From positions 227,001 to 291,000 of the forward strand of contig NZ_CP052859.1 of NCBI RefSeq assembly GCF_012935695.1: a stretch of DNA of 64,000 bases, read 5' to 3'. The position numbers and the translations under genes are program-made. Positions 1-6,954 of the stretch are shown here, piece after piece (the stretch's first letter is position 1; every line of letters begins with the position of its first letter). This DNA is from Pseudomonas sp. ADAK18 (GTDB taxonomy: Bacteria > Pseudomonadota > Gammaproteobacteria > Pseudomonadales > Pseudomonadaceae). The notes beneath the pieces were generated by a model. That model saw nothing but the letters and a program-made list of their open reading frames with translations. It was not told where the DNA came from and made no database searches.

Positions 1-188
1 GCCGCCAGTACGTGATTAGCCAAGCGAGGTCTGTCACCTTCGCTTTCAAAGTGATCTTCAAGTAACGTCAGCACCGAGTCGGCGCGGGCAATGGCACAGG
101 TGATGGCGTCAATCGGAATGCCAGCTTCGACATTGTTGCTGACGTCGAGCAGGTCTTCAGGCAGGCAGAAACTCAGGGCGTTGTTCAT
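1..188 (-). CDS. hypothetical protein, C-terminus beyond the window edge
   Basis: Open frame of at least 62 codons that starts at an ATG at 188 and runs off the left edge. The N-terminus reads MNNALSFCLPEDLLDVSNNV and the visible part is acidic and probably helical, with no recognisable motif. Its ATG overlaps the TGA stop of the upstream 53-codon gene (ATGA), so the two are translationally coupled and belong to one transcript led by the structured leader at 347-605. I do not recognise the family. The layout resembles the small DUF6124/DUF3077-type genes common in Pseudomonas, but that is inference from context. Confidence 0.6.
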   Translation of the reverse strand, partial: MNNALSFCLPEDLLDVSNNVEAGIPIDAITCAIARADSVLTLLEDHFESEGDRPRLANHVLA

Positions 189-346
189 TGGGTACCGCCT
201 GCGGCTTCTAGCGCGCGGGCTTTGGTCATATGGGCGTTGTAGCGGGTGAGGCGTGTGGCGAGGCTGGAGTTGGCGTGTAAAGCGGCGAGGGCCATCGCAC
301 GATGGGCAGCGGCGCGATTTTTGGACGGATTGAGGGCATGATTCAT
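185..346 (-). CDS. small hypothetical protein, 53 aa
   Basis: The ATG at 346 is preceded by a good Shine-Dalgarno (AGGAGCC, 356-360 on the other strand) about 7 bases away. The product is a short basic peptide beginning MNHALNPSKNRAAAHRAMAL, rich in Ala and Arg, with no membrane segment or known domain. It ends in an ATGA overlap with the next gene, so both are probably made from one mRNA. The Shine-Dalgarno lies inside the switch-like leader at 347-605, which suggests translation is controlled there. The function is unknown; the support is the ribosome site, the overlap and the conserved leader. Confidence 0.6.
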   Translation of the reverse strand: MNHALNPSKNRAAAHRAMALAALHANSSLATRLTRYNAHMTKARALEAAGGTQ

Positions 347-605
347 GCTGTGAGGCTCCTAACGTTGAGGAACCGCCACGACTTGCTGCAAAACAAGATT
401 GGGTGGCGGCTGTACGCAGGTTTGCAGACCGGGACGTTAGGCACCCGGCGCGCTCGAAAGCGCCCCACGCACAGCCACCATAAAACGAAGTTGCAGGCAT
501 GAAAAAAGCGCCAGCTTTCGGAACGGTGGCGCTCATGCGCCTAACGATGTTCGGGCTGCAAAACCCGGTCGCTGAATTTGCAGCGACGAACGAAGAGTAA
601 CGTCC
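347..605 (-). promoter_or_regulatory. structured 5' leader, copy 1 (possible translational switch)
   Basis: Read on the minus strand, this leader has five parts. First is a junction with hairpins 568-574/581-587 and 552-555/564-567. Second is a Shine-Dalgarno look-alike (539-546). Third is a terminator-like hairpin (502-533). Fourth is a long stem (402-420 with 465-479). Fifth is a small hairpin (382-385/394-397) just before the real Shine-Dalgarno (356-365). The segment 434-441 is the perfect 8-base complement of the Shine-Dalgarno region 358-365, and its core also pairs with the look-alike at 539-546. The 8-base loops of the two small hairpins (556-563 and 386-393) are identical, and both are complementary to 421-427. 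A homologous leader with compensatory changes is at 4610-4825. I do not recognise a named RNA family. Ligand and behaviour are unknown. Confidence 0.65.
502..533 (-). terminator. terminator-like hairpin inside leader copy 1
   Basis: On the minus strand a 7-bp stem (AGCGCCA at one side, TGGCGCT at the other, 507-513/527-533) is followed by six U residues (502-507). It sits between the Shine-Dalgarno look-alike and the long stem of the leader, upstream of the 53-aa gene, so it could act as an attenuator. The paired leader at 4610-4825 has no hairpin at this place. Confidence 0.6.
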
Positions 606-687
606 GTTTTTTGAAAGTGCAACTGTGGTCATAGCTTGCGGATTTTTTTGATGCGGCATAAATTGATCAGGCATGTAGATTTACCTC

Positions 688-716
688 AACGCCTCCGGTT
701 GCCGCCGGGGGCGTTT
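688..716 (+). terminator. GC-rich hairpin with short T run
   Basis: The inverted sequence AACGCC-CCGG/CCGG-GGCGTT is followed by TTTT on the plus strand. It lies between the minus-strand gene ending at 722 and the leader of the next minus-strand gene. No plus-strand gene ends here, so its role is unclear; it may weakly stop minus-strand transcripts. Confidence 0.35.
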
Positions 717-721
717 TCATT

Positions 722-1027
722 TCAGGCATGGACTTCCCAGCTCAGGGAAACAAAGGGCAAGAAGTCGCTATCTAGGCAGGCGCGTGCATCCTCGTAGGCG
801 TCGATTTGTTGGCCTTGGTCGACAATGATTGCTTGAGGGGCTTGGCAGGGAACTGACAATGCGCACCAGATGCCATCGGCCCATCGCATCACCATCACGT
901 CCCGATTCAGGCGTTTTTGCTCTGTGCGGTAGCGCTCAAAACGCTGCATACCTCGTGATGAGAAACCCACTTTTCTGAGTACAGAAAAGGGCTGCAAGAT
1001 GGCCCTATTGGCAACACGACTTTTCAT
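722..1027 (-). CDS. hypothetical protein, 101 aa
   Basis: The start is taken at the ATG at 1027, which overlaps the TGA stop of the AlpA-like gene (GCATGA) and has AGGTGG upstream; a longer frame reaches 1093 but would run into that gene. The product is basic at the N-terminus (MKSRVANRAILQ...) and acidic at the C-terminus, with no domain I recognise. It is probably co-transcribed and translationally coupled with the AlpA-like regulator, and probably belongs to the integrated element bounded by the integrase at 2550-3791. Function unknown. Confidence 0.6.
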   Translation of the reverse strand: MKSRVANRAILQPFSVLRKVGFSSRGMQRFERYRTEQKRLNRDVMVMRWADGIWCALSVPCQAPQAIIVDQGQQIDAYEDARACLDSDFLPFVSLSWEVHA

Positions 1028-1278
1028 GCTGCCACCTGATCGCGGGCTGCGATGCGTGCCCGTGTCCATGCCTGAACTTCCCCCAATACCCACGCAACCG
1101 GAGCGCTTCGGGCATTGCTGTTACTCAGCTTTACCGGCAACGGGAATCCGCTTTCAGGTTGACGCATCAGCTTGTAGATAGTCGGGCGTGCGAGCCCTAC
1201 GATTGAAATGACCTCGGGCATGCGGATGAGGGTCATTGAGGGATCATGCGAGGGAATTGCTTTTAATACGGTAGACAT
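1024..1278 (-). CDS. AlpA-family phage-type regulator / excisionase-like protein
   Basis: 84-residue protein with the short winged-helix pattern of AlpA/excisionase proteins: MTLIRMPEVISIVGLARPTI followed by YKLMRQ and a W-containing C-terminal helix (VQAWTRARIAARD). In the AlpA family this fold binds DNA and commonly activates the integrase or acts as a recombination directionality factor. The location, two genes from a tyrosine integrase on the same strand, fits that. The ATG at 1278 has only a weak purine stretch upstream; an internal ATG at the MTLIRMP segment is an alternative. Confidence 0.75.
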   Translation of the reverse strand: MSTVLKAIPSHDPSMTLIRMPEVISIVGLARPTIYKLMRQPESGFPLPVKLSNSNARSAPVAWVLGEVQAWTRARIAARDQVAA

Positions 1279-1358
1279 AGCGAGCTAACCCTTTGTTAAT
1301 TGAGACAACGGGTCATACGCTACGCAGGGGAGGGGGAGTGGACTGTGTCTACTCCCTT

Positions 1359-2303
1359 TTATTTCAGAGGTCTAAGGCCTAGAGCGGTCAAATGCTCTCG
1401 AATGGTTTTTTTTGTTCCGTTGCCCGCCTGATCGAAAAGCAGATTGGTCAGTTCAGCATCGGTGATACTGCGCTTTTCATTTTTCCGACCACTGATGATT
1501 TGCTCTGCGGCTGCCTTGATTTTCGCTCGCCTATCCATAGCGGCGGTTTTTATCGCTGAGCTGGGATTGCGGTTCCCATTGCCTGCTTCCTGGCCCCTCT
1601 TCGTCGCCTTCGTCGAAAATGCGTCGTCGAGAACTCGATGCATCAGGCTTGATGTATTGAAGCCTTTTTTAAACACATCCATCTGCTCCACTTGGCGATA
1701 AAGACTCGCCATCAGCAGCGCTTGATTCGCCTCGCCTAGTAAGGTCGCGAATTCTTCTCGTGCCCTGATCTCATTCCCGCTGCTGCGGTCCCGCTCTTTT
1801 TCGATCAGAGCAAGGTACTGGCGGGGTGAGTCATGTCTCAGTTGCTCTATCAGGTCTGCATCAATGTCGTAGGTCGCGAGTTCAAGGTCGAATAGCCAAT
1901 TTGCGAGCGTCTCAACGGCCTGCGTTCCAAGTACCAGGGCGTAGGTAGCCACGAGCTGTGAATCTGCTGCGGAACAGCTGACCCGAAGGAGCCATCGAAT
2001 CACGCTTGGCAATGAGCCTGCTTCCCCAGAGTCGGCATGGTCGTAGATGGCATCACGTAGGGAGTAAAGGGTTCGTGTGATCAATTCTGCACCTGGGGAG
2101 TAGGAACCCTCCTCAAGCCAGAACGATGTGGCGGTGTTGATTAGATCGAAGGCACCTTTGAAGTGTTCTTTGAACTGCGGAAACAGCGCAAGACTGCGAA
2201 CGGCTGCCTCAACGTCGTCCTGATCCCATACCAGGCACGTTACATCGAAGCCTGCGATTTCGAGCTCAAGCTCTTCTGCATCGATGTCCTGCTCAAAGTC
2301 CAT
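1359..2303 (-). CDS. hypothetical island protein, 314 aa
   Basis: The ATG at 2303 is preceded by GGGGAGA at a proper distance. The protein is strongly acidic at the N-terminus (EQDIDAEELELEI) and helical in the middle. Its C-terminal third is basic (about residues 235-314), with a segment (ITDAELTNLLFDQAGNGTKK) that reads like a helix-turn-helix for DNA contact. I do not recognise the family. The lower G+C compared with the core genes and the place between integrase and AlpA-like gene indicate cargo or a regulator of the integrated element. Confidence 0.6.
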   Translation of the reverse strand: MDFEQDIDAEELELEIAGFDVTCLVWDQDDVEAAVRSLALFPQFKEHFKGAFDLINTATSFWLEEGSYSPGAELITRTLYSLRDAIYDHADSGEAGSLPSVIRWLLRVSCSAADSQLVATYALVLGTQAVETLANWLFDLELATYDIDADLIEQLRHDSPRQYLALIEKERDRSSGNEIRAREEFATLLGEANQALLMASLYRQVEQMDVFKKGFNTSSLMHRVLDDAFSTKATKRGQEAGNGNRNPSSAIKTAAMDRRAKIKAAAEQIISGRKNEKRSITDAELTNLLFDQAGNGTKKTIREHLTALGLRPLK

Positions 2304-2396
2304 TTAGATCTCCCCGCCGCCCCGAAGGCGATAGGCCGTTACAGCGATTCGCAAACGGAAACGCCGATGCCAGCAGGGTTGCAGGTGTGGCTTTTC

Positions 2397-2520
2397 TGTA
2401 ACACGACTGCTCGATGTAACACGTGGCGCTCAGAAGCTTTGCAGTGCGTGTAACGCTAAATATATTCAATAAATACAATGGGTTATTGGTTGTTGTAACA
2501 CGCGTAACACCCGTAACACG
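2397..2520. repeat. GTAACACG iteron-like repeats
   Basis: The heptamer GTAACAC occurs at 2398, 2416, 2495, 2504 and 2513, with a degenerate copy GTAACG at 2450. The last three are spaced exactly 9 bases apart. They fill the gene-free stretch between the 314-aa gene and the end of the integrase gene. This looks like a cluster of protein-binding sites, possibly for a replication or recombination protein of the element. No CRISPR-like spacers are present. Confidence 0.55.
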
Positions 2521-2549
2521 ACTTTTGACGGGGTGTAGGTTTAACGACT

Positions 2550-3791
2550 TCATACAACCTTCCCTAATTGACCTTGCACCACATTTCCTGCTTCTAGGGA
2601 ATCGAGATGGTCGGCGTACCATTGCATCATCTGTGTGCGCTGCTCAAGGTACTGAGCCTTGTTGTAAATCCCTCGAACACCTTGTGCCTTGTGGCTGAGT
2701 TGGGCCTCGATATGGTCAGCAGGATAGCCATGCTCGTTGAGGATTGTGCTGGCGATGTGGCGGAAGCCATGACCTGTCTGGCGGCCTTCGTAACCAAGGC
2801 GCCGGAGTGCCATAAGAAAAACGGTATCACTTCGGGGTTTGGTGCGGTCGCTTCTACCTGGAAACAGGAGTGGGTAAGCGCCGGTTAGTTGCCGAAGCTC
2901 TATCAGTGCTTCCACTGCTTGAGTGCAGAGTGGCACCAGATGCTCACGACCTTTCTTGCGACCCTTGCGCTCGACTGGAACGGTCCACAGTCTTTTGTCG
3001 AAATCGAACTCTACCCATTGTGCCTCTCGGAGTTCGCTGGGGCGTACAGCCATCAAAGTCAACAGCCTCAGGCCGAGCTGAACATCTTTGGCGTGGGGGT
3101 AGGAGCGTATCGCTCGGAGTAACCCTGGAAGCTCATCGGGGGATACATGGGCATAGTTCTCTGCCTTTCCCGAGGACAGAAATTTATGCACACCCTCCAA
3201 AGGGTTGTTGACGGCTCTGCCCGTCACGCGAGCCAAGTCATAAATATCTTTGCAGTAAGCCCTCACACGGCTCATCTGTTCAAGAATCCCCTGACGCTCA
3301 AGCCCTCTCAATAGCTCCATCCACTCCATCGACATGATAGAGGTGTAGGGGCGTTTACCGAGCGAGGGGAATACATGGCGTTCGAGTGCGCCAAGTATCC
3401 TTTTGGCCGTACCAGCATCCCAGCCGCTCAGGCGAGACGTGTGCCACTCCCTTGCCAATGCTTCAAAGGTGTCGTTGGCCGCATCGATCTCGGCGGCTTG
3501 GCGAGCTTTCTTGGAGGTGATCGGGTTCTTACCTTCCGATGCGTCTGCGCGTAGATCAGCTGCTTTCTGCCGAGCGAAAGCGCCGCCTACTTCCGGGTAG
3601 CCGCCAAGACCAAGCCATGACCATTTGCCGTCTGGCTTCTTGTAGCGTAACTCCCAGGACTTTTGACCGTTTGGCTTGACCCTGAAATACAGCCCTGGGC
3701 TGTCTAGTTCGCGGTATGCCCCGGCCTCAGGCTCCAGGCTGGAAAGTGTAGTGTCAGCGAGAGGGCGCCGCTTGATATCGGTACGTTTCAT
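2550..3791 (-). CDS. tyrosine site-specific integrase (P4/DUF4102 type)
   Basis: 413 residues. The N-terminal arm-binding DUF4102 domain (about residues 1-95, with GLYFRVKPNGQKSW and WLGLGGYPEV) is followed by a core-binding domain and the catalytic domain. Catalytic residues visible are Arg in MAVRPSELREAQW, His and Arg in GHGFRHIAS, His in QLSHK and the nucleophilic Tyr near GIYNKAQY. Integrases of this family insert elements at the 3' end of tRNA genes, and a tRNA-Met gene ends 167 bases from this start. The gene points away from the tRNA, so the element should extend to the left beyond the window. Length is normal, so it may be active. Confidence 0.93.
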   Translation of the reverse strand: MKRTDIKRRPLADTTLSSLEPEAGAYRELDSPGLYFRVKPNGQKSWELRYKKPDGKWSWLGLGGYPEVGGAFARQKAADLRADASEGKNPITSKKARQAAEIDAANDTFEALAREWHTSRLSGWDAGTAKRILGALERHVFPSLGKRPYTSIMSMEWMELLRGLERQGILEQMSRVRAYCKDIYDLARVTGRAVNNPLEGVHKFLSSGKAENYAHVSPDELPGLLRAIRSYPHAKDVQLGLRLLTLMAVRPSELREAQWVEFDFDKRLWTVPVERKGRKKGREHLVPLCTQAVEALIELRQLTGAYPLLFPGRSDRTKPRSDTVFLMALRRLGYEGRQTGHGFRHIASTILNEHGYPADHIEAQLSHKAQGVRGIYNKAQYLEQRTQMMQWYADHLDSLEAGNVVQGQLGKVV

Positions 3792-3823
3792 CCTTGTATG
3801 CCTTCAGTTCAATTATTTATGAA

Positions 3824-3844
3824 GCATACACGTGGGCATACACG
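3824..3844. repeat. GCATACACG tandem pair near the integrase start
   Basis: GCATACACG occurs at 3824-3832 and 3836-3844, and a related inverted copy (TGTATGCC) lies at 3796-3803. The sites sit between the integrase start and the tRNA-Met gene, where arm-type integrase sites or the left attachment site would be expected. The assignment is by position only; the partner attachment site is not in the window. Confidence 0.35.
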
Positions 3845-3887
3845 GTGGGGAAGGATAGGGGTAGATAGAGGTGGACAGCCAGAAACA

Positions 3888-3914
3888 AGAAAGCCCGCAC
3901 TAGGCGGGCTTCTT
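3888..3914 (-). terminator. terminator of tRNA-Met
   Basis: AAGCCCGC (3891-3898) pairs with GCGGGCTT (3904-3911), followed on the minus strand by a T-rich stretch. It lies 44 bases past the 3' end of the tRNA gene. Its presence means the tRNA unit remains complete beside the inserted element. Confidence 0.7.
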
Positions 3915-3957
3915 GAGGTGATTCATAGACTGCTGTAGACATCTATGGATCGGTACT

Positions 3958-4034
3958 TGGTGGCTACACAGGGACTTGAACCCCGGACCCCAGCATTATG
4001 AATGCTATGCTCTAACCAACTGAGCTATGTAGCC
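3958..4034 (-). tRNA. tRNA-Met (CAT), elongator type
   Basis: A 77-base cloverleaf read on the minus strand: acceptor GGCTACA/TGTAGCC, D-arm with AGCTCAGTTGGTTAGAGC, anticodon loop TTCATAA with anticodon CAT, T-arm GGTTCAAGTCC, and encoded CCA. The first acceptor pair is complete, as in elongator rather than initiator tRNA-Met. The neighbouring integrase suggests that its 3' end served as the attachment site. Confidence 0.97.
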
Positions 4035-4183
4035 AAGTGGCGCGCATTATTCGCGTAGAACGGGAATGCGTCAAGCGCTTTTTTTGAAAATTTATCTACG
4101 CTATCAACTGTTTAACGGAAAGCAGTGGGTAAGGCGACGAGTGGCTTGGGGTTTTTCACCGTTCTCAACATCACAAAATCTTC

Positions 4184-4270
4184 TGTGGGAGCTGGCTTGC
4201 CTGCGATACAGGCGCCTCGGTGTATCAGTGATACCGGGTTGATGTCATCGCAGGCAAGCCAGCTCCCACA
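4184..4270. repeat. REP doublet (GTGGGAGCTGGCTTGCCTGCGAT type)
   Basis: TGTGGGAGCTGGCTTGCCTG at 4184 is repeated inverted up to 4270, about 40 bases of loop between. This is the usual Pseudomonas REPIN architecture of two REP palindromes facing each other. The same class occurs at 54874-54962, and a close variant at 37136 and 45426. Confidence 0.85.
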
Positions 4271-4288
4271 TTTGATCGGTGTTAGCCG

Positions 4289-4609
4289 TTAGGTTTTACG
4301 CGGATGCAGGCACTCTATCGAGCGGTCGACCATGGCCTTGGCGATTTCCAGCAGGTGCCACACGGCGAGCACTTTGGCGCGTTCGGGGCTTTGCAGGTGT
4401 TCGCCGCAGTCGAGCGCGGTGGCCGAGGCGCTGTGCAGCAGGTCGGCGGTGTAGAGCAAGGAGTCTTCGAAGCTGATGTCGTCGCTGATGGCGTAGAAGT
4501 GGGTCGACGGTTGCGGTGGGTCGGTCGGCAAATAATGGTCGAGCGCACGGTGGAAGGCGGCGCGGTCTTTGGTTTTATCACGGGGTGGATCGGGGACGAT
4601 CTTGAACAT
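4289..4609 (-). CDS. DUF6124-family small protein
   Basis: 106 residues starting MFKIVPDPPRDKTKDRAAFH and continuing ALDHYLP, the N-terminal pattern of the DUF6124/DUF3077 group that is abundant in Pseudomonas. The C-terminal half is helical (SLLYTADLLHSASATALDCG; LLEIAKAMVDRSIECL). Function is not known for the family. The start ATG at 4609 has AGGAGC at the right distance, and that Shine-Dalgarno is inside the structured leader at 4610-4825. It probably forms a single-gene transcript. Confidence 0.85.
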   Translation of the reverse strand: MFKIVPDPPRDKTKDRAAFHRALDHYLPTDPPQPSTHFYAISDDISFEDSLLYTADLLHSASATALDCGEHLQSPERAKVLAVWHLLEIAKAMVDRSIECLHPRKT

Positions 4610-4825
4610 GGTGTAGCTCCTGATTAACTTGGAGCCGGTCCGCTCGCGACTAAACGAAGGGTGGCGGCTGTACGCAGGTTAGTCGACCGGCTAATCAGGA
4701 AAACCCGGCGCACCCGAAGGTGCCCTGCGCACAGCCACCATGAAACCTCATGAGAACATGCGCCTGATATAAGTCCGGGCGACTAAACCCGATCACTGAA
4801 AACCAGTGACGGACCGAAGACTAGT
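4610..4825 (-). promoter_or_regulatory. structured 5' leader, copy 2 (possible translational switch)
   Basis: Homologous to the leader at 347-605. On the minus strand, hairpins 4793-4798/4804-4809 and 4776-4779/4788-4791 are closed by 4773-4776/4811-4814. Then come a Shine-Dalgarno look-alike (4762-4768), the long stem 4660-4678 with 4724-4739 carrying an inner GCACC-TTCG-GGTGC hairpin, and a small hairpin (4643-4646/4655-4658). The anti-Shine-Dalgarno segment 4692-4700 is fully complementary to 4618-4626 and partly to the look-alike. The loops 4780-4787 and 4647-4654 are identical, and both are complementary to 4679-4685. Most pairing segments differ in sequence from copy 1 but keep pairing. 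The remaining 211 bases up to the exporter start hold no gene I can support. Confidence 0.65.
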
Positions 4826-5036
4826 CACCGACTCCCCCAGGCACAAGGCCGAAAGATTCTCTAGGAAACGTCCCTCAAATTAAAGGGATTCATCTTGCTG
4901 GCCCTTTACAAACCATGACCACCGCATCGACTTACCTACTCGTTAGCCTCCTAAGGGTATGGCCTTCCTGCCCCCAAAAGTGGCACATTGTCGCACCTGC
5001 ACCTGTGCATCCATCTGTTGTACGGAAATCCTCTCC

Positions 5037-6254
5037 ATGGCTCTTAGCAATTCCCAGCCCTCTGTGGCTACGGCGCCTGCTGCCGGGCAAACCAGCCCGT
5101 TGGTCATGCGTGTCATCGGTGCGGTAGCGCTGGCGCATTTGATCAATGACCTGATCCAGTCGGTACTGCCGTCGATCTACCCGATGCTCAAGGCCAACTA
5201 TGGCCTCACATTCACCCAGGTCGGGCTGATTACCCTGACGTTCCAGCTGACGGCGTCCCTGCTGCAGCCGTGGGTGGGTTATTACACCGACCGTCATCCC
5301 AAGCCGTACCTTTTGCCGTGCGGGATGATCTGTACGCTGGTGGGTATTTTGATGATGTCCCAGGTGGGCAGCTTCCCGCTGATTCTGCTGGCGGCGGCGC
5401 TGATTGGGGTGGGTTCCTCGACCTTTCATCCGGAAGCATCCCGCGTGGCACGCCTGGCATCGGGTGGGCGCTATGGCCTGGCACAGTCGACGTTCCAGGT
5501 AGGCGGTAACGCCGGCTCGGCCTTTGGCCCATTGCTGGCGGCGGCGATCATCATTCCTTTCGGCCAGGGCAATGTGGCCTGGTTCGGTCTGTTCGCGGTG
5601 TTTGCCTTGTTTGTGCTGTATGCCATCAGCCGCTGGTACAGCCACCACTTGAACCTGTTCAAACTCAAGCAAGGTCAGGCGGCAACTCATGGCCTGTCTA
5701 AACGCCGGGTGCTGAGTGCGTTGGTGGTGCTGGGACTGCTGGTGTTTTCCAAGTACTTCTACATGGCCAGTTTCACCAGTTACTTCACCTTCTACCTGAT
5801 CGAGAAGTTCGACCTGTCGGTGGCCAGCTCCCAGTTGCATCTGTTCCTGTTCCTCGGAGCGGTGGCGGCAGGCACGTTCTTCGGTGGGCCGATTGGCGAC
5901 AAGATCGGCCGTAAGGCGGTGATCTGGTTTTCGATCCTCGGTGTTGCGCCATTCACCTTGCTGTTGCCCCATGTCGACCTGTTCTGGACCAGCGTGCTCA
6001 GTGTGGTGATCGGCTTTATCCTGGCCTCGGCGTTCTCGGCGATTGTGGTGTACGCGCAAGAGTTGGTGCCGGGAAATGTGGGGATGATCGCCGGGGTGTT
6101 CTTCGGTCTGATGTTTGGGTTTGGCGGGATTGGTGCGGCGCTCCTGGGGCACCTGGCAGACATCCATGGCATCGAGTACGTGTACACGCTGTGCTCGTTC
6201 CTGCCTCTGTTCGGCGTGTTGGCAATCTTGTTGCCGCGCTCCAAAAAGGCTTGA
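5037..6254 (+). CDS. fsr: MFS exporter, fosmidomycin-resistance (Fsr) type
   Basis: 405 residues with twelve predicted inner-membrane segments. The start is taken at MALSNSQPS (5037), just before the first membrane helix; the frame is open back to 4959 but that extension is Cys-rich and unlike the family. The sequence (ALAHLINDLIQSVLPSIYPM, then LKANYGLTFTQVGLITLTFQ) is typical of Fsr-like drug:proton antiporters, which export fosmidomycin and related compounds. The cytoplasmic motif GPIGDKIGRK between the halves is the usual MFS signature. It stands alone and converges on the type III sigma remnant. Confidence 0.88.
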   Translation: MALSNSQPSVATAPAAGQTSPLVMRVIGAVALAHLINDLIQSVLPSIYPMLKANYGLTFTQVGLITLTFQLTASLLQPWVGYYTDRHPKPYLLPCGMICTLVGILMMSQVGSFPLILLAAALIGVGSSTFHPEASRVARLASGGRYGLAQSTFQVGGNAGSAFGPLLAAAIIIPFGQGNVAWFGLFAVFALFVLYAISRWYSHHLNLFKLKQGQAATHGLSKRRVLSALVVLGLLVFSKYFYMASFTSYFTFYLIEKFDLSVASSQLHLFLFLGAVAAGTFFGGPIGDKIGRKAVIWFSILGVAPFTLLLPHVDLFWTSVLSVVIGFILASAFSAIVVYAQELVPGNVGMIAGVFFGLMFGFGGIGAALLGHLADIHGIEYVYTLCSFLPLFGVLAILLPRSKKA

Positions 6255-6363
6255 TCTCAAGTCGATCAGGTCGGGCAGATATCCTTGCTGCCCAACGCGT
6301 GCGATCAAAGGTTAAATCGAGTGCTCCTGCGATGGGCCTCGGCGTAATGCCGGGGGCCCCGAT

Positions 6364-6954
6364 TTACGGATGCAGCGGGTGGTGGGTGGCCCGTTTGAGC
6401 TGTTCGCGTGCACGGGATAGGCGCGAGCGAACAGTGCCAATGGGGATTTCCAGTACGTCGGCGGTGTCCTGGTAACTGCCATCGGTTTGCAGTGAGGCAT
6501 ACAGCGTTTTGCGCATTTCCACTGGCAGGTGCTTGATCGCTCTCAGGGTTCTTTCAAGCCTGCGGTTGACCTCGAACTCCCAATCCAGATTGTTGTTTTC
6601 TTCCTGGCCATGCCACAGCGCTTCATCGAATTCGCAATGCACAGGTTTGGCGTACAGGCGCCGAAAGTGATTGCGGATCAAGTTCTGTGCGATGCCGCAC
6701 ATCCAGGTGCTGAGCGTTGCCTGCCCACTGAAACGATCCTTGTTGCGCCAGGCCTCCAAATACGTCAACTGCAGAAGATCGTCCGCATCTTCCGGGTTCA
6801 GTACACGTTTATGAATGAATCTACGGAGTTTTTTATGGTGGTCGTCCGACAGATCGAGGATGGATTGGGGCGAGTCAGGGGGAAGGTGTCCCTTTCTGAA
6901 ATCGATACCTGCGGTTGTTGCCGGCCCCCAGGAAGATGAACTTCGGCTGTCGCT
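6364..6954 (-). pseudogene. hrpL: 5'-truncated hrpL-like ECF sigma factor
   Basis: The frame encodes a HrpL-like type III sigma factor: region 2 (RVLNPEDADDLLQLTYLEAW, STWMCGIAQNLIRNHFRR) and region 4 (LEIPIGTVRSRLSRAREQLK) are complete. The frame is open from a stop at 6955-6957, yet it contains no ATG or GTG. The first canonical start is a TTG at 6768, in the middle of region 2, which would give only 134 residues. Homology to HrpL starts about 35 residues upstream of region 2, so the native start and promoter are missing. The break falls where the head-to-head sctQ remnant also begins, consistent with a single deletion. Confidence 0.75.

Noticed and set aside
347..605. Integron attC-like site (recurring CTAAC/GTTAG pieces)
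   Set aside because: The pieces are explained by pairing within the leader, they are replaced by CTGATTA/TAATCAG in the second copy, and no attC core arrangement is present.
2398..2520. CRISPR array
   Set aside because: The repeats are 7-8 bases with 1-2 base gaps or irregular distances; there are no spacers or cas genes.
2293..2622. 109-codon minus-strand frame overlapping the integrase end and the repeat region
   Set aside because: No ribosome site, overlaps the integrase C-terminus in another frame, and contains the repeats.
6332..6359. GGGCC-CGGC hairpin after the MFS exporter as a terminator
   Set aside because: The stem is imperfect and no T run follows on either strand.
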